Assembly: GCF_900659865.1 (NCBI RefSeq) | Contig: NZ_LR213797.1 | Coordinates: 1 to 38,478, forward strand | Reading direction: 5' to 3' | Length of the DNA: 38,478 nucleotides | Source of the DNA: Hyella patelloides LEGE 07179 | GTDB taxonomy: Bacteria; Cyanobacteriota; Cyanobacteriia; Cyanobacteriales; Xenococcaceae | In this document: positions 8,701-17,700 of the stretch, in pieces | How positions within the stretch are numbered: position 1 is the first letter of the stretch | Layout: each line of letters begins with the position of its first letter | Position numbers and translations under genes: made by a program | The notes under the pieces: model-generated | Told to the model about the DNA's origin: nothing | The model's input: the letters and a program-made list of their open reading frames with translations, nothing else | The model's database searches: none

Positions 8701-11700
8701 CAGAGCATTTTCAGAATTTACTACAGGGAATAGTCGCTAATCCCGATGCACAGATAGCTCAATTACCATTACTAACCGAAGCAAAGAGACATCAGTTATT
8801 AGTTGAGTGGAACTCTACCGAAGTTGAATATCCTCAAGATAAGTGTATTCATCAGTTGTTTGAATCACAGGTAGCCAAAACACCCGATGCGATCGCCCTA
8901 GTATTTGAAGACCAACAATTAACCTACCGCGAATTAAACGAGCGCGCTAATCAGCTAGCTCACTATCTGCAAAGTAAAGGTGTAGCCACAGAAGATAAGG
9001 TAGGTTTATGCGTCGAGCGAACGCCTTTACTGATAATTGGACTGCTAGGAATTCTGAAAGCGGGAGCAGCTTATGTTCCCCTCGATCCATCCTATCCGAC
9101 TGAAAGGTTAGCTTTCATGCTTGATGATTCTGGGATAAAAATACTAATAACTCAACAAGAGTTAATCGCCAAACTGCCAGAAAATAAAGCACAGTCAATC
9201 TGTTTAGATAAAGATTGGGCAGCGATCTCCGAAGCAAGCCAGCATAATCCTACCCCAGTCGTACAAGCTGCAAACTTAGCTTATGTTATCTATACTTCTG
9301 GTTCGACAGGAAGACCAAAAGGAGTTTTAGTTCCCCACTCAGGACTAGTTAATTTAGTTAACTGGCATCAGCAAGCTTTTGACGTAACTGCATCAGATCG
9401 AGCCACTCAGTTAGCAGGAATGGCTTTTGATGCTGCGGGATGGGAAATATATCCTTATCTAACGGCAGGCGCAAGTATTTATTTAGTAGATTCTGAGACA
9501 CTGCTGTCGCCAGTAGATTTACAAAATTGGTTAATACAGAAAGAAATTACCATTAGTTTTGTTTCCACCGCGATCTCTGAAAGACTATTATCTTTAGAAT
9601 GGTCGCCTGGTATAGCTTTACGCATTATGCTAACTGGGGGCGACAAACTGCATTCTGCACCATCAGCTTCTATTCCTTTTATATTAGTCAATAATTACGG
9701 GCCAACCGAAAATACTGTCGTCACCACTTCAGGAGTTGTTGTTGCTAATGAAGACACAATACCAGCGATCGGTCGTCCCATTGCTAATACAAAGGTTTAC
9801 ATCCTCGATCGCTGTCTGCAACCATTACCTGTTGGAATACCTGGCGAAATGTATATAAGCGGTGCTGGTTTGGCACGGGGTTATTTGAATCGTCCTGAAT
9901 TGAACGAGACGAAGTTTATATTCAATCCATTTGTAGGGGCAATTCGCGAATTGTCTCTACAGGAAACGCTTTTATATAATTCGCGACTATACAAAACAGG
10001 CGATCGCGCCCGTTATCTATCCGATGGCAGCATCGAATATCTGGGTAGAATCGATAATCAGGTGAAAATTCGAGGTTTTCGGATTGAACTTGGAGAAATT
10101 GAAACGGTACTGACTGGACATCCACAAATAAAAGAAACTGTGGTGATGGTGCGAGAAGATCGACCCAGTAGGAGCGATTCACTCTTCGCCCCTACATTAG
10201 TGGCATATATTGTTCCTAATCAAAAAGAATCTGTTTCTAATAACGAACTGCGCTCTTTCCTAAAACAAAAACTGCCAGAATATATGATTCCTTCAGTTTT
10301 TGTTTGGTTAAAGACAATTCCTCTAACACCCAATGGCAAAGTCGATCTCTCCGAGATCCGCAAAGCGGGGCGCCAAGCTTTACCATTGCCTAGCCGTAGC
10401 ACTGATAATTTTGTGCCACCCCACACGCCGACACAAGAAGTTTTAGCAGCAATTTGGGCAGAAGTTTTAGGATTAGAACAAGTTGGCATCCATGACAACT
10501 TTTTTGCATTGGGGGGACATTCTCTACTAGCGACTCAGGTTATTTCGCGGATGCGATCGACTTTACAAGTAGAACTACCACTACAAAACTTGTTTACCTA
10601 TCCCACCTTAGACGAACTGAGTCAACAAGTAGAAACTATTCGACAACAAGCATTAGGGATAGAATTTAAGGCGATCGCACCTATAGAAAGAAAAGAAAAT
10701 CTGCCTTTATCCTTTGCTCAAACTCGACTGTGGTTTTTGTCCCAATTAGAAGGCACAACTGCTGTCTACAATATCCCAGGAGCTTTGCGCTTAAAAGGAA
10801 CTCTCTCAGTAGAAGCTTTAAAACAAGCTTTAGCAGAAATTGTCCAAAGACATGAGGTATTGCGTACTCGCTTCGATGTGGTGCAAAATTCACCCGTACA
10901 AATTATTGAGTCAGATTTACCTTTTAGTCTGCCGATAGTAGATTTACAAGATTTATCTTCTCAAGAGCAATCTGTCGAAGTAAGACGATTAGTTAGAGAA
11001 GAAGCACAAACTCTTTTCGATTTGTCTAAAGCACCTTTGTTACGAGTAACCTTGCTGCGGTTAGCTGCTGACGAGCATATCTTGCTATTAACAATGCACC
11101 ATATTATTGCTGATGGTTGGTCTTGGGGTGTATTGATGCGTGAATTGTCTGTGTTATATGGTGTAGTAGTAGGGGCGCGCAATTCTCCCCTACCTGCATT
11201 GCCGATTCAATATGCAGATTTTGCTGTTTGGCAGCGTCGCTGGTTAAGAGGGGAAATTTTAGACACCCAATTAAATTATTGGAAACAACAGCTTAAAAAT
11301 GCACCCCCACTATTAGAATTGCCCACTGATTACCCACGTCCAGCAGTACAAACTTTTGTTGGTCGTAGCGAGTCCTTTATTCTAGATAAGAAGCTCACCT
11401 CATCACTTAAGAATTTCAGTCAACAAGCAGGAACAACACTATTTATGACCCTGCTATCGGCTTGGGCAATTTTATTATCTCGTTACAGCCGACAAGAGGA
11501 GCTTGTTATTGGTACAGCGATCGCCAATCGTAACCGCAAAGAACTCGAACCTTTAATTGGCTTTTTTGTTAATACTTTGGCTCTACGCCTCGATCTTCAA
11601 GATAATCCCAACTTTACCGACTTTTTAAAGCAAGTCCGACAGGTAACTTTAGATGCTTATACTCATCAGGACTTACCTTTCGAGCAGTTAGTAGAAGAAC

Positions 11701-14700
11701 TACAACCAGAACGTAACCTTAGCACTACCCCTATATTTCAGGTTATGTTTGTTCTTGATAATGGGCTGCCTTTAGAACTGGAACTACCAGGACTAGAATG
11801 GTCGATTTTAGACCGAGAAAGTGTCACAGCAAAGTTTGATTTCACTCTGTCGATGAGGGAGACGGAAGCTGAATTAGAAGGGACTTGGGAATACAACAGC
11901 GATTTATTTGAGTCAGCGACAATCAAAAGAGCGATCGCCCATTTCCAAACTTTATTACAGACAATAGTTAACAATTTCGAGCAATCAGTAGCTCAATTAC
12001 CTCTACTGACAAATGTTGAGAAACAGCAATTATTAATTGAATGGAATGATACCCAGGCAGATTATCCCCAAGATAAATGTCTGCATCAGTTGTTTGAATC
12101 ACAGGTAAAACAAACTCCTAATGCTGTAGCAGTGGTGTGGCAAGAGCAAAAACTGACCTATGCCGAGTTAAACGCCCGTGCCAATCAACTAGCCCACTAT
12201 TTACAAAAATTGGGCGTAAAACCAGAGGTACTAGTAGGCATTTGTGTAGAGCGATCGATCTTAATGGTAATAGGTTTGCTAGGAATTCTCAAAGCAGGTG
12301 GCGCATACGTACCATTAGACCCAGATTATCCTGCCGAACGTTTGGCTTTTATGCTCGATGATGCAGTAGTAAAAGTATTGTTGACTCAAGAGAAATTAAG
12401 CAACGCATTACCTCCTCATCAAGGAAAAACAGTCTATTTAGATCGAGATTGGTCAGCTATTTCCTCAGAAAGCCCAGAAAATCCACTGAGTGAAGTTAAA
12501 CAGGAAAATTTAGCCTATGTCATCTATACTTCTGGTTCTACTGGCAAACCTAAAGGAGTTGCGATCGCTCATCGTAGTCCACTTACTCTGGTATTTTGGG
12601 CGCAAGAAGTATTTACAACCGAGCAACTGGCTGGTGTTTTGGCTTCGACTTCTATCTGTTTTGATCTTTCAGTATTTGAGTTATTTGTCACCCTTAGTTG
12701 GGGGGGAAAGGTAATTCTGTCAGAAAATGCCTTAGAATTACCTAACTTACCTGCTGCTGAAGAAGTTACCTTAATTAATACAGTTCCCAGTGCGATCGCC
12801 GAGTTAATTCGCACCGAAGGCATACCCAAAACAGTCCGAACTGTAAATTTAGCTGGCGAACCTCTTCCCTCTCAACTCGTACAGCAACTCTATCAGCAAG
12901 AAAACATAAAAGAAGTTTATAACCTTTATGGTCCATCTGAGGACACTACTTACTCTACGTTTACCTTGGTAGAGAAAACCGCGAATAATTCCCCTACTAT
13001 TGGTAAAGCGATTGCCAATACCCAGACTTATATTCTCGATCGTCATCTGCAACCAGTTCCTGTAGGAGTACCTGGAGAATTACACCTTGGCGGTATGGGT
13101 TTAGCCAAAGGCTATTTAAATCAGCCAGAATTAACCGAGGCGAAATTTATTTCTAACCCGTTTGTAGGGGCATTTCGCGAAATGCCCCTACAGAAATCGC
13201 GGTTGTATAAAACAGGAGACTTAGCAAAATATTTACCCGATGGCAAGATTCAATATCTGGGTAGAATTGACAATCAGGTCAAAATTCGGGGTTTTCGGAT
13301 TGAACTAGGGGAAATTGAAACTGTTTTAAACTATCATCCCCAGGTAAGACAGGCGGTAGTTATTGCCAGAGACGATAATTCTGGAGATAAACGCCTTGTG
13401 GCATATATTGTATCCGAAGAAAAACAACCTGTTTGTAGCGATCTGCGGGACTTTCTCAAACAAAAGTTGCCAGAATATATGATTCCCTCGGCTTTTGTCT
13501 TGTTAGAAGCAATTCCCCTTACTCCTAACGGAAAAATTAATCGCCGTGCTTTACCCGCCCCCAAGAATACGAATATTACTCAAGAATTTGTACCACCGCG
13601 CACTCCTACTCAAGAAGTATTAGCAGCAACTTGGGCAGAAATTCTCAAGTTACAACAAGTCGGTATTCACGATAACTTCTTTGCATTGGGGGGACATTCT
13701 CTGCTGGCGACGCAAGTTATTTCGCGAATCAGGGAAACCTTTGAGCTAGAAATACCCTTAAATTATTTGTTCGCTAATCCGACGATTGAAGAGTTAAGTC
13801 AACAAGTAGAAACCATTAGACAACAAGGATTAGGTCTAGAAGTTTCGACAATTGAATCTGTAGCGCGGACTTCGTACTTACCTCTATCATTTGCTCAACA
13901 GCGACTATGGTTTTTAGAACAATTGGAAGGGGATTCTGCTGCCTACAATATGTCGGGGGCTTTACAACTAAAGGGTTCTCTTAATTTAGCTGCCCTAAAA
14001 CAAGCCTTACAAGAAATTGAGCAACGGCACGAAGTATTACGTACTTATTACCCGATGGTAGAAGGAAAACCCGTACAGGCGATCGCGCCTAATCCCTCTC
14101 TTAACCTGCAAGTAGTCGATTTGCAAGAGTTACCTATCCAAGAACAATCTGCCGAAGTCCAAAACTTGGCTAGTGTTGAAGCCCAAAACCCCTTTGACTT
14201 AAGTAAAGCACCTTTACTGAGAATTAAGTTACTGCGGTTGGCTGCTAACGATCATATATTGCTGTTGACGATGCACCATATTATATCTGATGGTTGGTCT
14301 TTGGGGATTTTGGTACGAGAGTTATCTATACTCTATCAAACCTTTATAGCTCTTCCCCAAGTCTCCAAGTCTCCAAGTCCCCAAGTCGCCCAATCCCTAC
14401 CCCCATTACCTATCCAATACGCAGATTTTGCGGTATGGCAAAGAAAATGGTTAAGTAGCGAAATTTTAGACCGACAACTTAGTTACTGGCAGCAAAAACT
14501 CAAAAATGCACCGCCAATTTTAGAGTTATCTACTGACTATCCTCGCCTACCAATACAGAGTTTTCGGGGTCGTAACTTCTGGTTTACCTTAGACAAAGAA
14601 TTAACCTCATCTCTTTTGGAATTGAGTCAGCGATCGCAAGTCACTTTATTTATGACTCTGCTATCAGCTTTTGCTATTCTCCTATCTCGTTACTCTCAAC

Positions 14701-17700
14701 AAGAGGATTTAGTTATTGGTTCGCCCATCGCTAACCGTAACCGCCGAGAATTAGAATCATTGATTGGCTTTTTTGTCAATACCTTGGCTTTGCGCTTCGA
14801 TTTAACAGATAATCCTAGTTTTCAAGACTTTTTGCAGCAAGTACGGCAAACAACTTTAGAAGCTTATACCCATCAAGACTTACCTTTTGAGCAACTAGTT
14901 GAAGAATTACAACCAGAGCGCACTTTAAGCCATACTCCATTGTTTCAGGTAATGTTCGCCCTGCAAAATGCACCTACCGAGGAATTAGAATTACCTGGTT
15001 TGAGCTTAATGCCGTTAAAAACAGAAACAGTAAGGGTTAGGTTCGATTTAGTTTTGTCAATGGTAGAAACAGAAGAAGGACTAGAAGGCTCTTGGGAATA
15101 TAACAGCGATTTATTTGATGAGGCTACTATCAGCCGAATGGCAGAGCATTTCAAAACATTGCTAGCAGCGATCGCCGTTAATCCCGAACAGCAGATTTAT
15201 AAGTTACCTCTGTTAACTAAATCAGAACAGCAATTATTACAGAAACCCCTACTTAAATACGAGGTAAAGCAATGCCTCCATCAATTATTTGAATTACAAG
15301 TAGAGCGATCGCCTGATGCAGTAGCAGTGGTGTATGACAATGAACAGCTTACTTATCAAGAGTTAAACGCCCGTGCTAATCAGTTAGCGCATTATTTACA
15401 AAGCTTGGGCGTAAAACCAGAAGTTTTAGTAGGTATCTGTGTAGAGCGATCGCTAGAGATGATAGTCGGCATATTAGGAATACTCAAGGCTGGCGGTGCT
15501 TATTTACCTTTAGATTCCACCAATCCTCAAGAGCGTTTGGCTTTAATGCTGTCAGATTCACAAGTTTCGCTGCTAGTGACTCAGGATAAGTTAAAAGAAA
15601 ATTTGCCTCCCCATAAAGCAACGGTAGTTTGTTTAGATACAGACAAAAAAGATATTGCTCAACAGAGAAAAGACAATCCTGTTAGCGATGTTACCCCTGA
15701 AAACTTGGCTTATGTCATTTATACATCTGGCTCTACAGGCACACCAAAAGGAGTTTTAGTTAACCATGCTAATGTAATGCGTTTATTTGCAGCTACTCAA
15801 TCTTGGTTTAACTTTAACGCAAGCGATGTGTGGACGATGTTCCATAATTGCGCCTTTGACTTTTCGGTTTGGGAACTTTGGGGTGCTTTACTTCATGGGG
15901 GACGTTTGGTAGTAGTTCCTTATTTAGTTACTCGTTCTCCCGAAGCCTTCTACAAATTGCTTTGTCAGGAACAAGTTACAGTTCTCAATCAAACACCTTC
16001 GGCTTTTCGACAACTAATCTGGGCAGAAAATATAGCTGAAACTACTCAGCAATTGAACTTGCGTTTAGTTATCTTCGGTGGAGAAGCATTAGAAATACAG
16101 ACTTTGAAACCTTGGTTTGACAGACATGGCGATCGCACTCCGCAGTTAGTCAATATGTACGGAATTACCGAAACCACTGTCCATGTCACTTATCGTCCCC
16201 TAACCAAAGACGATCTTAATAATACAGGTAACGCGATCGGTGTTCCCATTCCCGATTTACAAGTTTGTATCCTCGATCGATATTTGCAGCCCCTACCTAT
16301 TGGCGTACCTGGCGAAATGTATATTGCTGGTTCTGGTTTGGCACGGGGTTATTTGCATCGTCCAGAATTAACCGCCGAACGATTTATTGAAAAACCCAAT
16401 GTGGGGGCAATTCACGAACAGGATTGCCGATTGTATAAAACAGGGGATAAGGCGCGTTATTTACCCGCCCTAAAGGATACCGCTTCCCTAAAGGACTCGC
16501 TCCGCGTCGCGCATAATGGCAGCATTGAATATTTGGGACGTTTGGACAATCAGGTAAAAATTCGGGGCTTCCGTATTGAACTGGGAGAAATAGAAACTGC
16601 GATCGCTCAACATCCTGGCGTAAGGGAAACTGTTGTAATTCCTAGAGAAGATGAACCCGATAACAAGCGTTTGGTAGCTTATATTGTTCCCGACGAGAAG
16701 CAAGCTGCACCAGTCTTACAATTAATTCGCTTTCAAGAACAAGGCAGACTAACAGATAAATCATTATACGAGTTGCCCAATGGAATGGCGATCGCTCATC
16801 TGAATAAAAACGAAACTGATTTTGTTTACCAAGAAATCTTTGAGCAACTATCTTATTTAAGACACGGCATCACTATTAATGATGGGGACTGTATTTTTGA
16901 TGTCGGGGCAAATATTGGTTTATTTACTCTTTTTGCTGCTAAAATTTGCTCTGACGTTCGGGTTTATGCTTTTGAACCTATTCCCCCTGTATTTGAACTA
17001 TTACGCCTTAATACTGACTTATATGGCTTAAACGTGAAACTGTTTGATGTTGGTCTTTCGGCTGAATCTACAGAAGCTAAATTTACCTATTATCCTCACG
17101 TTTCCGTTATTTCTGGTCGCTTTGCTGATGCGTCAGAAGAACAAGAAGTAGTTAAGTCTTTTTTACTCAATCAAGACACAAGCGACGAAACAGCATTGTC
17201 TCCCACAGCGATTGAGCAATTATTAGCAGAGCGTTTACAGAGTCAACAATTTACCTGTAAGTTGAAAACTCTTTCCGAGATAATCGAAGAAAACGGTATT
17301 GAACAGATTGATTTACTCAAAATTGATGTCGAAAAAAGCGAATTAGAAGTATTAAACGGCATAAAAGAGGAACATTGGCAAAAAATCAAACAAATAGTAG
17401 TTGAAGTTCACGATCGCGATGGTAGATTAGCTGAAATTACTCAGATGCTCGCAAGACATCAATACGAATTTACGATTGCTCAAGAAAATGAACTGAGAGA
17501 AACCGAACTCTACAATATATATGCTAGACGAGAATCCATAGGGCTTTCTCGGAAAACAGATAAGGTTGTATCTACTAAGAAACCGAGTTGGAACAGTAAA
17601 AATACCTTAATTAGAGATATTCGCGATCGCCTTAAAGAAAAACTGCCAGAGTATATGATACCTTCGGCTTTTTCTGGGCTGTCTAATCTACCCTTAACCG

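Larger units (their letters stand above)
7440..10643 (+). other. Module 1: C-A(Leu-like)-PCP
   Basis: The C domain (about 1173-1610) begins VYPLSYGQRALWFLYQLNPE, a form seen in C domains that accept acyl or polyketide donors, in keeping with lipo-initiation; the active site is HHIVRDG. The A domain (about 1630-2150) has YTSGSTGRPKG, Asp1836 as the amino-group-binding Asp, and pocket DAWVLGNVVK, one change (F to V) from the Leu signature DAWFLGNVVK. The PCP serine is Ser2200. Compared with the other Leu-like A domain in the locus, the pocket loop is altered (FVSTAISERLL versus FLPTPLAEELL), so Leu is likely but not certain. Confidence 0.85.
10695..13823 (+). other. Module 2: C-A(Ala)-PCP
   Basis: The C domain (from residue 2258) has HHIIADG (His2392-2393). 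The A domain has YTSGSTGKPKG (2868) and Asp2914; the pocket residues read DLFNNALTYK, close to signatures I associate with Ala in cyanobacterial NRPSs such as microcystin synthetase. The A10 lysine is Lys3204 and the PCP serine Ser3259. No epimerisation domain follows, so L-Ala is expected. Confidence 0.85.

Noticed and set aside
9933-9960. Reading the GTAGGGGC palindromes as intragenic terminators or regulator operators
   Set aside because: They lack T-runs, occur many times inside one long open frame and are translated into loop residues; repeat insertion explains them better.
12137-12714. Short plus-strand frames in alternative frames inside module 2
   Set aside because: They overlap conserved A-domain sequence and encode no recognisable protein.
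13872-15180. Heterocyclisation (Cy) domain in module 3 because the substrate is Thr
   Set aside because: The active site is HHIISDG, the ordinary condensation motif, not the DxxxxD motif of Cy domains.
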